Source: Myxococcus hansupus
GTDB lineage: Bacteria > Myxococcota > Myxococcia > Myxococcales > Myxococcaceae
NCBI RefSeq assembly: GCF_000280925.3
Contig: NZ_CP012109.1
Location: 806,001-870,000 of the forward strand
Direction: 5' to 3'
DNA length: 64,000 bases
The translations under genes were made by a program, and so were the position numbers. Position 1 is the stretch's first letter, and each line of letters opens with the position of its first letter. Positions 16,885-26,166 of the stretch are shown here, one piece after another. Below the pieces are notes generated by a model. That model was not told the DNA's origin. It worked only from the letters and a program-made list of their open reading frames with translations, and did not search any database.

Positions 16885-17250
16885 ATGAGTGACGAGAAGG
16901 TTCGGTACGGGCGGTCGCAGAAGTTCCAGCTCTCGGCCAAGGGCACGGAGGCCGTGGCCTCTTATTCCGCCGTGATTGAGGCGGCCAAGGCAGGCACCGG
17001 CCGCGCCCAGTTCGACGCGGCTCGTGCCACGTGGGGCGCGTCGCTGGGGCTTGCCGCGGAAGACGGGCTGTACCTGGTGGAGTTCGAAGCGGGGGGGCGC
17101 ACCATCTCGGAGGCGGCACGCAACCTCGAGGCCTGCGACACCACCCCGAAGGCGGTCAAGGACGCCGTCGAGCGGTTGCTGAAGTGCGGAATGCTCGAGC
17201 CCCTGCCCGCACCTCCGCCGCCCGCTGCGCCTCCTCGTCGCCTCTGGTAG
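16885..17250 (+). CDS. Small orphan protein with helix-turn-helix-like tail
   Basis: A 121-residue protein with ATG at 16885. It is mostly helical, and ISEAARNLEACDTTPKAVKDAVERLLKCGMLEP reads like a winged-helix half ending in a Pro-rich tail. No catalytic motif and no recognised family. It overlaps nothing and is followed by a 7-bp hairpin. The 257 nt before it (16628-16884) contain the DinB hairpin and weak overlapping frames on both strands, none of which I can support. Confidence 0.55.
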   Translation: MSDEKVRYGRSQKFQLSAKGTEAVASYSAVIEAAKAGTGRAQFDAARATWGASLGLAAEDGLYLVEFEAGGRTISEAARNLEACDTTPKAVKDAVERLLKCGMLEPLPAPPPPAAPPRRLW

Positions 17251-17267
17251 GCGCGCGAAGCCGAAGG

Positions 17268-17289
17268 AGCCCGCCGCGGAGCGCGGGCT
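17268..17289. terminator. Hairpin between convergent genes
   Basis: Stem AGCCCGC/GCGGGCT with 8-nt loop, 17 nt after the orphan stop and about 95 nt from the ATPase stop. Probable terminator for the plus-strand gene. Confidence 0.4.
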
Positions 17290-17384
17290 TCAGGCCCCGG
17301 AGGACGAGCCCCGCTGCACGGAGCCCGGTGCGCGAGGGGCACGGTGACGCCGCGTGCCCCAACGCTCGGGACCTTCGGCGGCGC

Positions 17385-18680
17385 TCACCACAGCCCCTGC
17401 TGGCGCAGCAGCTCCGCCAGCGGGTGGGCACCCAGGCCGTGCGCGTCGAAGAGCTTGCCCGCGGCCTCGTGCGTCGGGTTCCTCCACGCGATGCGCTCCC
17501 GTTCCCCCTCGCGGACATTGCCGCACAGCAGGAGCGACGCGCGCAGCACCTCGGCGGACGGGAAGAGCGTGTGCTCGAAGAGGAGCGGATTCTGGCTGGT
17601 GAGGAACACCTGCCTCGCGCCCAACTCGCGCATGCTCGCCTCCACCCAGCGAGGGTGCAGGCCATTCGCCAGCTCGTCCGCGATGGCGAAGTCCTCATTC
17701 ACGTCCAAATAGTAGAGCAGTGACAGCAACCGCTTCTGCCCGAAGCCCAGCTCCGCGTGCGTCAGCTCCCGTCCATCGCGCCGCGTGAAGTGGAATCCAA
17801 AACCCCCAAACCCCACGCGCCCGCCGTTCTCGAACGAGCGCTTCTCCAGCACCTCCACGCGGAACCGCCCGGACGCGAAGCCCGCCAGCGCCACGAACTT
17901 CGCCAGGAAGCTGCCTTCACGCGCGTCGTGCGCCAGCTCCAGCACGTCGGGAGCGGACGGCTGCTCCATCCGCTCGCGCAGCCAGCCCGGCATCCACGTG
18001 GGCAGCGCCATCAGCCCGAGCGGGAACACCTCTCCGTCCCGGACCTCCATCGCGTAGCGGATGTCGCCAATGCGCTCGAACATCCCCAGCGCTTCATCGA
18101 AGCGCTGCGGCGCCAGCAGGAAGGTGCGGCGCAGCAGCTCCTTGAGCCGGTCCTTCATCCCCGCGTCGATGAACTGCGCCGTCATGAACAGCAGCGTCCA
18201 CACGGACCGGTCGAGCAGCGACCAGTGCATGCTCCGCGACCACACTGCCTCGCCGTCCACCTTGCAGTCGATGCCCGCCGCGTCCGCGCGCATCTGGAGC
18301 CGCGCTGCCGGCGACTGGAATCGCACGTCCACCTCGATGCGCGGGTGCAGCCCGGACTCGGGGACCGCGGGCGTGCGCAGGGGCATCAGCTCCGCGCCCT
18401 TGCGCGGCGGCGCCTCCGCGTCCGGCTCCGGGGCGTCGCGCTCGTTCCGGACGAAGACATGCAGCTTCATGCCCGGGAAGGCCAGGTCGTATTCCAGCGC
18501 GAACGGCTCGTGGAGGATGCTGGAGAAGTCCGACCCCAGCACCGTGGAGATGAGCTCCAGCAGCGTCGTCCTGCCCGTGCCGTTCTCCCCCAACACCAGG
18601 TTGTAGGAAGGGCTGAACACCAACGAAGTGCCAGGGACGACGTTCCGGTAGTGGTGGACCTCGAGCCGCGTGAGCTTCAT
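17385..18680 (-). CDS. AAA/ABC-type ATPase with Arg in place of the Walker A Lys
   Basis: A 431-residue RecF/SMC-like ATPase. The start MKLTRLEVHHYRNV is typical, and ATG 18680 is chosen for that reason. The P-loop reads GENGTGRTTLL (residues 31-40): the invariant Lys is Arg37, encoded AGG. Downstream FGQKRLLSLLYYLDV is signature-like, FAIADELANGLHP supplies Walker B, and RQVFLTSQNPLLFEH is the switch region. Similar proteins are often the ATPase half of OLD-like or defence systems, but no nuclease partner is adjacent; the neighbours are a DUF2911 gene (divergent) and an orphan. K-to-R in Walker A normally cripples hydrolysis, so it may bind but not turn over nucleotide. Confidence 0.8.
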   Translation of the reverse strand: MKLTRLEVHHYRNVVPGTSLVFSPSYNLVLGENGTGRTTLLELISTVLGSDFSSILHEPFALEYDLAFPGMKLHVFVRNERDAPEPDAEAPPRKGAELMPLRTPAVPESGLHPRIEVDVRFQSPAARLQMRADAAGIDCKVDGEAVWSRSMHWSLLDRSVWTLLFMTAQFIDAGMKDRLKELLRRTFLLAPQRFDEALGMFERIGDIRYAMEVRDGEVFPLGLMALPTWMPGWLRERMEQPSAPDVLELAHDAREGSFLAKFVALAGFASGRFRVEVLEKRSFENGGRVGFGGFGFHFTRRDGRELTHAELGFGQKRLLSLLYYLDVNEDFAIADELANGLHPRWVEASMRELGARQVFLTSQNPLLFEHTLFPSAEVLRASLLLCGNVREGERERIAWRNPTHEAAGKLFDAHGLGAHPLAELLRQQGLW

Positions 18681-18905
18681 GGGACTCCTCGGCGCGCAGC
18701 ATGGCCAGTGTGGGCGCGTGGGGGAACCACGCAATGTCACGGAATGTCCACCGTCATTCGTGTGTAGAGGGCGCCCGAGCCCCTCCTTGGACGCTCGCCG
18801 CATGACGCGGTGCAGGCCAAGGTGGAACGTGAGGTGGAGCGAGACCTCGTCTATACACTCCGCCGGCTCTGCGACCCTAAGGTCGGAAAGGACGAAGTGA
18901 GGACG

Positions 18906-19754
18906 ATGAAGAACAAGCTTCTCGGCTGTATGGCCTCCGCGCTCATGACCCTGACGGCGATGCCCGCGCTGGCGCAGCTCAAACTGCCGTCGCCCAGCCC
19001 CGCGGCGAAGGTGACGCAAGAGGTGGGCGTCTCCGAGATTTCCGTCGAATATTCCAGCCCCGCCGTGAAGGGCCGCAAGGTCTGGGGCGAGCTCGTTCCC
19101 AACGACAAGGCGTGGCGCAGCGGCGCCAACTCGGCGACGAAGATTACGTTCAGCCACCCCGTCACCTTCGGCGGCAAGGCCGTCCCGGCGGGCTCGTACT
19201 CCATCGTCAGCCTGCCCTCGCAGAAGGGCTGGAAGGTGATGCTGAACACGGACCTGGGCCTGTGGCGTGGCGGCACGCCGTATGACGCGGCGAAGGACGT
19301 GGCCTCGGTCAGCGCCACCACCACCGAGATTCCGTCGCGCGAGCGCCTGACGTACCTCTTCACCGACACCACGGACGACGGCACGCGCCTGGACCTGGAG
19401 TGGGAGAAGCTGCGCATCTCCGTGCCCATCCAGGTGGACACGGCCGCCCTGGCGAAGGCCAACATCGAGCAGGCGCAGAAGAACACCGCCGGCATGCACG
19501 CGAGCGCGGCCTCCTACATCGCGGAGACCTCCAAGGACTACGCGGCGGCCCTGAAGCACGCGGACGCGGCCGTGGCCGCCAGCCCCACCTGGTACAACCA
19601 CTGGGTTCGCGCCGGCGTCCTGTCGAGCATGGGCAAGTGGGCGGATGCGCGCAAGTCCGCGCAGGCCGCGTGGGACCTGGGCCAGAAGGACAAGAACTTC
19701 TTCTACCGTGACCAGGTCTCCAAGGCCCTGGCGGAGTGGAAGAACAAGAAGTAG
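18906..19754 (+). CDS. Exported DUF2911 protein with TPR-like tail
   Basis: A 282-residue protein. Residues 1-23 form a Sec signal ending ALA-Q. The DUF2911 core runs about 30-170, with VEYSSPAVKGRKVWGELVPND, WRSGANSATKI, GSYSIVSLPS and LDLEWEKLRISVP. The last 90 residues form helical hairpins (YAAALKHADAAVAASPTWYNHWVRAGV) like TPR units. DUF2911 proteins are periplasmic or secreted and have no assigned activity. ATG 18906 gives the signal peptide. It is monocistronic and convergent with the bacillithiol operon. Confidence 0.85.
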   Translation: MKNKLLGCMASALMTLTAMPALAQLKLPSPSPAAKVTQEVGVSEISVEYSSPAVKGRKVWGELVPNDKAWRSGANSATKITFSHPVTFGGKAVPAGSYSIVSLPSQKGWKVMLNTDLGLWRGGTPYDAAKDVASVSATTTEIPSRERLTYLFTDTTDDGTRLDLEWEKLRISVPIQVDTAALAKANIEQAQKNTAGMHASAASYIAETSKDYAAALKHADAAVAASPTWYNHWVRAGVLSSMGKWADARKSAQAAWDLGQKDKNFFYRDQVSKALAEWKNKK

Positions 19755-19767
19755 TCCGCAGCCTCCC

Positions 19768-19794
19768 GAGGCCCCTCAGCGACGATGGGGCCTC
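19768..19794. terminator. Hairpin over the bshA stop codon
   Basis: Perfect 8-bp stem GAGGCCCC/GGGGCCTC with 11-nt loop, 14 nt after the DUF2911 stop and overlapping the bshA stop. Likely bidirectional terminator for convergent genes. Confidence 0.5.
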
Positions 19795-20939
19795 GCGAGG
19801 AGCTGGCGGTAGAGCGTCTCGTAGCGGTCGATGGCGGGCTCCTTCTGGAAGTGCTCCAGCACCCGAGCCCGCGCCCGCCGCGAGAATCCCACCCAGCGCT
19901 CCGCGTCCTCCACCAGCGTGAGCACGTGCTGGGCCATGGCCTGCACGTCGCCCAGCGGCGCGAGGAAGCCCGTCTCTCCATGCGTCACGAGCTCGGGGAT
20001 GCCGCCCAAATCGCTCGCCACCACGGGGACGCCGCAGCTCAGGGCCTCCAGGGCCGCGAGCCCGAAGCTCTCCTGTTCGCTCGGGAGGAGGAAGACGTCC
20101 GACGCGGCGAGCAGCTCCTCGAAGCGGTCCTGCTTGCCCAGGAAGGCGACGCGGCCCTCCAGGCCCCTCTCGCGCAGCATGCGCTCGGCGGGTGAGCGCT
20201 CCGGGCCATCACCAATCATCACCAGCCGGCAGGGCCGCCGCTTGTGGACCTCGGTGAAGATGGCCACCACGTCGGCGATGCGCTTCACCGGACGGAAGTT
20301 GGAGATGTGGATGAGCACCGGCTCGGGCTCACGCAGCGCCGGGAAGAGGGGCCGCAGGCACGCGCGGTCTCTCACCGGCGCATAGCGCGCGGTGTCCACG
20401 AAGTTGGAGATGACGTCGATGGGGACGCTCTCCGGAATGTCGAAGCCCTTCCACGTCGCCCGTCGCAGATAGGCGGAGGGCACCGTCACCGCGTCGCTGC
20501 GCATGATGGAGAAGCGCGTGATGGGCAGGTAGCTGGGGTCGATGCCCACCAGCGTGGTGTCCGTGCCGTGCAGCGTGGTGACGACGCGCGGGGCCTTGTG
20601 TCCCAGCACCTCGCGCGCCATCCACGCCGCGGTGGCGTGGGGCACGGCGTAGTGGACGTGCAGGATGTCCAGGCGCTCGTAGTTGGCGACCTCGATCATC
20701 TTCGAGGCCAGCGCGATGGGATACGTGCTGGACTGCTGGAGCGCCGGGTAGTCGGTCTCCGTCACCTCGTGGAAGAAGACCTTCCGGTTCGCGCCGTGGA
20801 GGCGCACGGGCAAGTCCCGGGCGATGAAGTGGACGCGGTGGCCCCGGTCCGCCATCGCGAGGCCAATCTCCGTGGCGACCATGCCGCTGCCACCAAAGGT
20901 TGGAAAGCAGGTGATGGCCACGTTGAGCGGGGCATTCAT
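19776..20939 (-). CDS. bshA: N-acetyl-alpha-D-glucosaminyl L-malate synthase BshA
   Basis: A 387-residue GT4 glycosyltransferase making GlcNAc-malate from UDP-GlcNAc and L-malate, the first step of bacillithiol synthesis. Diagnostic segments are CFPTFGGSGMVATEIG at the N-terminus, LDILHVHYAVPHATAAW, TLHGTDTTLVG and the nucleotide-sugar motif PSEQESFGLAALEALSCG with ExxxxxxxE glutamates. Length matches the family. It is the last gene of the minus-strand operon bshC-bshB1-bshA and overlaps bshB1 by 4 nt, implying translational coupling. Confidence 0.95.
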   Translation of the reverse strand: MNAPLNVAITCFPTFGGSGMVATEIGLAMADRGHRVHFIARDLPVRLHGANRKVFFHEVTETDYPALQQSSTYPIALASKMIEVANYERLDILHVHYAVPHATAAWMAREVLGHKAPRVVTTLHGTDTTLVGIDPSYLPITRFSIMRSDAVTVPSAYLRRATWKGFDIPESVPIDVISNFVDTARYAPVRDRACLRPLFPALREPEPVLIHISNFRPVKRIADVVAIFTEVHKRRPCRLVMIGDGPERSPAERMLRERGLEGRVAFLGKQDRFEELLAASDVFLLPSEQESFGLAALEALSCGVPVVASDLGGIPELVTHGETGFLAPLGDVQAMAQHVLTLVEDAERWVGFSRRARARVLEHFQKEPAIDRYETLYRQLLARPHRR

Positions 20940-21742
20940 GAGCGTGCCGGGAAGAACAGGGGCTTGGCGAAGCTATTCCTGCGGAAGTGGTCGACCGGGT
21001 CCGTCACGCCCAGCGCCTCACGCACGACGTAGGGCTCGCCGTGGGTGACGCCAATCTGCGCGCCGTAGAAGCGGTCCCGGGCCTCCAGGGAGGACAGCGA
21101 CAGCGGCGAGCCCACCAGCGTGGGGGGCGCATCCGGCCGGGGCAGCACCTGGCTGGCGTAGCAGTGCACCGCCGCCAGCTTGCGCTCGTAGACGCCGGAG
21201 ACGTCGACGATGAAGCTGGGCTCGGCGAGGTGCCGCAGCGGGTAGTACAGCACCTGCCGGGGCGTGAAGGGCTCCGCGGTGGGCTCGGCGTCGAACTTGC
21301 GCACGCCCGCGAAGAAGAGCGCCCGCGTCACCAGCGCGCTGGTGGCCTCGTGGTCGGGGTGCCGCTCCTTCTCCCAGGGGACGAGGACCAGCTCCGGGCG
21401 CAGGCGCCGCAGCGTCTCCACCACGCGCGTCACGGCGGCGGTGCGCGCGCGCTCGGGCTCGGGCGTGTCGAAGCCCGCCCACGGACTGACCCAACCGTCG
21501 GGCAGCTCCAGGTTCTCCCGGTGGGCCAGCCCCAGCGCGCGGCTGGCGGCCTCGGTCTCCTCTGCGCGGGACTGAAGCGTGCCGCGCGAGCTCTTCTCGC
21601 CGCGCGTCAGGTCGACGATGCCGGTGCGGTAGCCCCGGGCGGCCAGGCTCGCGAGGAGCCCGCCGCAGAAGAGCTCCACGTCGTCGGGATGCGGGCCGAA
21701 GGCGAGGACGTCGATGCCGAACGTCGTGGCCGGGGCGTTCAT
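20936..21742 (-). CDS. bshB1: Bacillithiol biosynthesis deacetylase BshB1
   Basis: A 268-residue LmbE/PIG-L zinc deacetylase that removes the acetyl group from GlcNAc-malate. The zinc and catalytic motif is [14 protein letters not shown], and the third ligand lies in [33 protein letters not shown] and a terminal VRREALG-like segment fit BshB1 rather than mycothiol enzymes. ATG 21742 is preferred over 21781 because it overlaps the bshC stop by 4 nt and matches the family start. Confidence 0.93.
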   Translation of the reverse strand: MNAPATTFGIDVLAFGPHPDDVELFCGGLLASLAARGYRTGIVDLTRGEKSSRGTLQSRAEETEAASRALGLAHRENLELPDGWVSPWAGFDTPEPERARTAAVTRVVETLRRLRPELVLVPWEKERHPDHEATSALVTRALFFAGVRKFDAEPTAEPFTPRQVLYYPLRHLAEPSFIVDVSGVYERKLAAVHCYASQVLPRPDAPPTLVGSPLSLSSLEARDRFYGAQIGVTHGEPYVVREALGVTDPVDHFRRNSFAKPLFFPARS

Positions 21743-23412
21743 GGTGTCAGGTCCTTCGAGTCGCCGGAGAAGGGCACGCACGCCTCCAGCACCTGCCGCG
21801 TGAAGGCCCGCGTTCCAATGCGCGCCGCGAAGTAGGGCATCCCGAGCACCCGCTCCTGGGGCGCGTCATGGGGAAAGAGGAAGGCGCGCAGCCGGTCCAC
21901 CCGCTCCGAGGCCGTGGTGTCGAGCCGGGCGAGCGCGCGGCGGTAGCGGCCCGTCAGCCGGGACACCGCGACGCGCACCGTGGCCCGCGTGCGTTGAACC
22001 GCGTCCTGGAGGTTCGCGTCCGCGGACGTCACCTGCCCGGCGAGTTGCTCCAGCTCCGCGGAGAAGGCGCCGAAGAGGCGCGCCTCCAGGGACTCGGGAG
22101 ACGCCAGGGGCTCGGGGGCGTCGCGCGTGGCCAGCTTCGTCAGCAGGGCATCCCGGGGCACCTGGACCTCGTCGGGCTGGAGCCCCAGCTTGTGCAGCCA
22201 GCGGCGCGTGCGGTCATCGAGCACGCGGAAGCGCGACCGCGGAATGGCCAGGGGCATGGGCTTCTTCGCGTGGGCGTAGAGCGGCGCCAGTTGCGCGAAG
22301 TAGGCCAGCTCGCCGGGACCTCCGACATACGCCGCCGTGGGAAACCAGGTGTCCTGGAGGAGGGGCCGCAGCAACGCGGACGTGGTGAAGCGGTGGGGCT
22401 CGTGCTCCAGGGCTGCGCGCAGCGCGTCGCTCGTGAGGGTCGCGTTCTCCGGATGGCCCACCAGGCTCCAGGCGTCCGGGCCCGCCGGGTCCAGCCGGTA
22501 GCGAGGTCCGTCGAGGGCGCCTGGCGAATAGAAGCTGAGCGGCGCGCCCGGGCGGATGTGGACCTGCACGGCATAGCCGGCGGAGGACAGCGCCTCCACC
22601 CGGCCCGCGAGCGCGGTGGAGAGCGCCGCGGCTTCCTCGAGCGCGAAGCGGTGCACGGGCGCGGCGAGCGGCGCCAGCCGTGCGTCACGCGGGTCGATGA
22701 AGACGAGGCCCTCGTCGGCGAAGAGGGCGGAGAGGACGTCGGTGAAGGCTCCCGCGAGCGTGGCTTCCGGGCGGTAGGCCCGCTCCAGCAGGGAGAGGAT
22801 TTCCTCGGCGTGGGGTTCGTCTCCCAGTTCGGCGCGGAGGGTGGCCAGGGCGGGGAGGACGCTCGGGCCGAGGTGACAGTGGGCGATGGGCGCTCGAGAC
22901 GTTGCTGCGTCCTTCAGCTCGAGCGCCAGGCGACAGGGCCCTCCGCTCGGGCGTGGGATGACACAGTGGTCAATCTCCGGGAGGTCGTGGTCCTCCGTCT
23001 GGAGCCAGAAGAGGGGAACACAGGGCCGGCCCGTTTCTTCCCGAAGTGCCCGCGCGGTGACGATGGCGGACGCGGCCTTGTAGAGCGTGTACAGCGGGCC
23101 CAGGAAGAGGCCCATCTGCTGGCCCGTCACCACGACCACGGTGCCGGGCTGGGCGAGCAGCGCGAGGTGGTGCTCGCGCGCGGGGCTGGGGGCGAGGCGC
23201 GCGTTCTGGACTCGCAGCACGTCGAGCAGCGCGGGCGAGACCGTGCGCGACGCGGCGGCGTCCACGGCGCGGGCGCGGGCGTCTCGGTGTCGGTAGTCAT
23301 CGGAGAGGAAGGAGAGCGCTGCCGCATCTCCACGAAGCCACGCGGTCGAGAACGAGGACGTCACGGCATGCCGTGATAACAGGTCGCCGCTGGCATGCCA
23401 CCAGAAGTGCAT
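21739..23412 (-). CDS. bshC: Putative cysteine ligase BshC (bacillithiol synthesis)
   Basis: A BshC protein (557 residues from ATG 23412; 541 from GTG 23364, which fits the family start better: [20 protein letters not shown]). BshC joins cysteine to GlcN-malate. Seen: [59 protein letters not shown] and a C-terminal coiled-coil (residues about 430-500). It is the first gene of the operon; downstream bshB1 and bshA overlap it serially. Its promoter is shared with the divergent PIG-L gene, whose start is about 95 nt away. Bacillithiol in a myxobacterium fits reported occurrence outside Firmicutes. Confidence 0.93.
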   Translation of the reverse strand: MHFWWHASGDLLSRHAVTSSFSTAWLRGDAAALSFLSDDYRHRDARARAVDAAASRTVSPALLDVLRVQNARLAPSPAREHHLALLAQPGTVVVVTGQQMGLFLGPLYTLYKAASAIVTARALREETGRPCVPLFWLQTEDHDLPEIDHCVIPRPSGGPCRLALELKDAATSRAPIAHCHLGPSVLPALATLRAELGDEPHAEEILSLLERAYRPEATLAGAFTDVLSALFADEGLVFIDPRDARLAPLAAPVHRFALEEAAALSTALAGRVEALSSAGYAVQVHIRPGAPLSFYSPGALDGPRYRLDPAGPDAWSLVGHPENATLTSDALRAALEHEPHRFTTSALLRPLLQDTWFPTAAYVGGPGELAYFAQLAPLYAHAKKPMPLAIPRSRFRVLDDRTRRWLHKLGLQPDEVQVPRDALLTKLATRDAPEPLASPESLEARLFGAFSAELEQLAGQVTSADANLQDAVQRTRATVRVAVSRLTGRYRRALARLDTTASERVDRLRAFLFPHDAPQERVLGMPYFAARIGTRAFTRQVLEACVPFSGDSKDLTP

Positions 23413-23506
23413 GCCTGCACGTCGGGTGCGAGCGTGTCGGCGTGCGAGGCCTCACCACGAACGTGGTCCGCGCGCACGCGGGAGGCTTGTTATAGGGTCC
23501 GCCCGG

Positions 23507-25990
23507 ATGCGGAACCTCCTCCTGGGAATGACGCTGGCCATGAGCCTTGGATTCGGGTCGACGGCGGTGGCTCAGCCTCCTCGGCAACCCCACGCAGGTG
23601 AAATCGCGGCGGGCCTGAAGCGGCTGGGCGTGACGGGCAGCGTGCTGTACGTCGCCGCGCACCCGGATGACGAGAACACGCGCCTGCTCGCATGGCTGGT
23701 TGGCGCCAAGGGCCTGCGGGCGGGTTACCTGTCCGTGACGCGGGGCGATGGCGGGCAGAACCTCATCGGCACGGAACAGGACGCCCTGCTCGGGCTCATC
23801 CGCACGCACGAGCTGCTCGCGGCGCGCACCGTGGACGGCGCGGAGCAGTTCTTCACGCGGGCGCGCGACTTCGGCTACTCGAAGAGCGCGGAGGAGGCGC
23901 TGCGCATCTGGGGCCATGACGCGGTGTTGGCCGACGTCGTCCTCGCCATCCGCCGCTTCCAGCCGGACGTCATCATCACCCGCTTCACCACGGAGCCTCC
24001 GAATCACGGCCACCACACGGCCTCCGCGTTGCTGGCGGCGGAGGCCTTCGTCGCGGCGGCGGACCCGAAGCGCTTCCCCGAGCAGCTCACCGAGGTGAAG
24101 CCGTGGAAGGCGAACCGCCTGCTGCAGAACGCCTCCCAATGGTGGTTCAAGCCCGACGAGGACCTGTCCCGCTACCTGCGGCTGGACGTGGGCGGCTACG
24201 ACGCGCTGCTCGGGCGTTCGTGGGGCGAGGTGGCCGCGGAGAGCCGGAGCCAGCACAAGAGCCAGGGCTTCGGCGCCGCGGCGGACCGCGGCCCCAGCAT
24301 GGAGTACTTCACGCCGCTGGCGGGGACGCTGCCGAAGCGTGACGTGTTCGAGGGGCTCGACTTCTCGTGGAAGCGTTGGAAGGGCAGTGAGGCCGTGGCC
24401 CGCGCGGTGAGCGCCGCGACGAAGTCCTTCGATGTGTCCGCGCCTCACCGCTCCCTGCCCGCGCTCGTGCGGGTGCACGATGCGCTGACCGCGCTGCCGG
24501 ACTCCCACCCGGGGAAGGCCGTCAAGCTGCGGGAGACGGAGGCGCTCATCGCCGCGTGCGCCGGGCTGTTCCTGGAAGCGCGAGCCGCCAGCCCCATGGG
24601 CGTTCCCGGCGCCGCGGTGGAGGTGGAGGCCGTGGCGCTGAACCGCTCACCGGCCTCGCTCAAGTGGGTGGGCATGACGCTCCCGGGCGAGAAGCCCGAG
24701 GCCGTGGGGCAGGCGCTGGGTGAGAACACGCCCGTGAAGCTCAAGCGCTCGGTGCCGCTTCCGATATCGGCGCGCATCTCCACGCCGTACTGGCTCCGCG
24801 AGCCCGTGAGCGGCGGTCTCTATGCCCTGGACGAGAAGGACCGCGCGCTCACCGGTCAGCCGGAGGGCGGTCCCGCCTTGGAGGTGTCGTTCGAGTACGA
24901 GGTGGCGGGGCGCCGCTTCCGCGCCGTCCGGCCTGTCGTCTACGTCTGGACGGACCCTGTGCGCGGCGAGCTCTACCGCGACTTCGAGGTTGTCCCGCCG
25001 CTGACCGCGACGCTGCAGCAGGACGTCATCATGTTCCCCAACGGCGAGGGCCGGGCGGTGAACGTGGTGGTCTCCGCGGGCATGGACAACGCTCCGGGCA
25101 CCGTCCGTTTGGAGGTTCCGCGGGGGTGGCGCGTGGAGCCCGCGTCCGTGGAATTCAAACTCGCGGCGCGGGGCGATGAGCGCACCTTGCGCTTCCAGGT
25201 GACGCCGCCGCGCGGGAGCACCGAGAAGGCGGAGCTGCGTGCCTGGGTGGACGTCGGGGACCGCGCCTGGTCGTGGAAGGCGCGTTCGGTGTCCTACGCG
25301 CACATCCCGCCGCTGACGGTGCGTCAGCCGTCCGTGGCCACGCTAGTGCCCTTCACGCTGGCGACCAAGGGCAAGCGCATTGGCTACATCCCGGGTCCGG
25401 GCGACCGCGTGGCGGAGAGCCTGAGCGAGGTGGGCTACGAGGTGACGCTGCTGCCGGATGAGCGGCTCGCGCTGGAGCCCCTGGAGCGCTTCGACGCCAT
25501 CCTCGTGGGCGTGCGCGCCTTCAACGCCAACCCGCACCTCTACGCCCACCGGGAGCGGCTGCTCCGCTACGTGGAGGGCGGCGGCCGGCTGGTGGTCCAG
25601 TACAACACCAACAGCCGCGTGGGGCCGCTCACCTCGCTGGTGAGTCCCTATCCGCTGGAGATTGGCCGAGACCGGGTGACGGACGAGACGGCGGCGATGA
25701 CGCCGGTGTCCCCGGACGAGCCGTTGCTGCGCGCGCCCAACGCGCTGTCGCCCGCGGACTTCGCGGGCTGGGTCCAGGAGCGCGGCCTCTACTTCGCGTC
25801 GTCGTGGGACTCCCGCTACCGCCCGGTGTTCTCCCTGCGGGACGCCGATGAGGCGCCGCTCCAGGGGGCGCTGCTCGTCGCCCGTCATGGCAAGGGCACG
25901 TTCGTCTACACGGGGCTCTCCTTCTTCCGTCAGCTCCCCGCCGGGGTCCCCGGCGCCTACCGGCTTCTGGCCAACATCCTGTCTCCATGA
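23507..25990 (+). CDS. Large secreted PIG-L family deacetylase
   Basis: An 827-residue protein starting at ATG 23507, which gives a Sec signal (residues 1-23, ending AVAQ). The N-terminal LmbE/PIG-L domain (residues about 40-250) has AAHPDDENTRLLAW and EPPNHGHHTASALL as zinc motifs. The middle (about 330-600) is beta-sandwich-like, and the C-terminus (about 620-820) resembles a class I glutamine-amidotransferase/DJ-1 fold (GKRIGYIPGPGDRVAESL, DAILVGVRAFNANP, GGGRLVVQYNTN) without an obvious Cys nucleophile. Activity should be periplasmic or extracellular N-deacetylation of an amino sugar. It is divergent from bshABC and overlaps the following small gene by 4 nt. Confidence 0.88.
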   Translation: MRNLLLGMTLAMSLGFGSTAVAQPPRQPHAGEIAAGLKRLGVTGSVLYVAAHPDDENTRLLAWLVGAKGLRAGYLSVTRGDGGQNLIGTEQDALLGLIRTHELLAARTVDGAEQFFTRARDFGYSKSAEEALRIWGHDAVLADVVLAIRRFQPDVIITRFTTEPPNHGHHTASALLAAEAFVAAADPKRFPEQLTEVKPWKANRLLQNASQWWFKPDEDLSRYLRLDVGGYDALLGRSWGEVAAESRSQHKSQGFGAAADRGPSMEYFTPLAGTLPKRDVFEGLDFSWKRWKGSEAVARAVSAATKSFDVSAPHRSLPALVRVHDALTALPDSHPGKAVKLRETEALIAACAGLFLEARAASPMGVPGAAVEVEAVALNRSPASLKWVGMTLPGEKPEAVGQALGENTPVKLKRSVPLPISARISTPYWLREPVSGGLYALDEKDRALTGQPEGGPALEVSFEYEVAGRRFRAVRPVVYVWTDPVRGELYRDFEVVPPLTATLQQDVIMFPNGEGRAVNVVVSAGMDNAPGTVRLEVPRGWRVEPASVEFKLAARGDERTLRFQVTPPRGSTEKAELRAWVDVGDRAWSWKARSVSYAHIPPLTVRQPSVATLVPFTLATKGKRIGYIPGPGDRVAESLSEVGYEVTLLPDERLALEPLERFDAILVGVRAFNANPHLYAHRERLLRYVEGGGRLVVQYNTNSRVGPLTSLVSPYPLEIGRDRVTDETAAMTPVSPDEPLLRAPNALSPADFAGWVQERGLYFASSWDSRYRPVFSLRDADEAPLQGALLVARHGKGTFVYTGLSFFRQLPAGVPGAYRLLANILSP

Positions 25991-26166
25991 GCACTGCTCC
26001 CAACCTGACGCCCCGTGAGCCCACGGCCGAGGCCAGCGCGCCCCGGCCCGAGCTCGATGACGCCCCGCCGCTGCTCGGCTCGTGGCGGAACATCTACCTC
26101 CTGGTCATGGCCACCTTCGTGGCGTTCGTCGTCGTGGGTTGGGTCCTCACCGAGGTGTACACATGA
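25987..26166 (+). CDS. 59-residue single-pass membrane protein
   Basis: A small gene between the PIG-L deacetylase and the symporter. ATG 25987 overlaps the deacetylase stop (ATGA), and its own TGA overlaps the symporter ATG 26163 in the same way. The first 33 residues are polar and Pro-rich; residues about 34-57 form a membrane helix (IYLLVMATFVAFVVVGWVL) ending EVYT. Double 4-nt overlap strongly argues for a real, translationally coupled gene. It may be a symporter subunit, as small proteins accompany several SSS transporters, but that is inference. Confidence 0.78.
   Translation: MSTAPNLTPREPTAEASAPRPELDDAPPLLGSWRNIYLLVMATFVAFVVVGWVLTEVYT

Noticed and set aside
16514-17119. Minus-strand frame with a hydrophobic stretch (DPIAAIACLVLMVAVTH)
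   Set aside because: Overlaps the DinB gene and the orphan at 16885, has no convincing start and no family.
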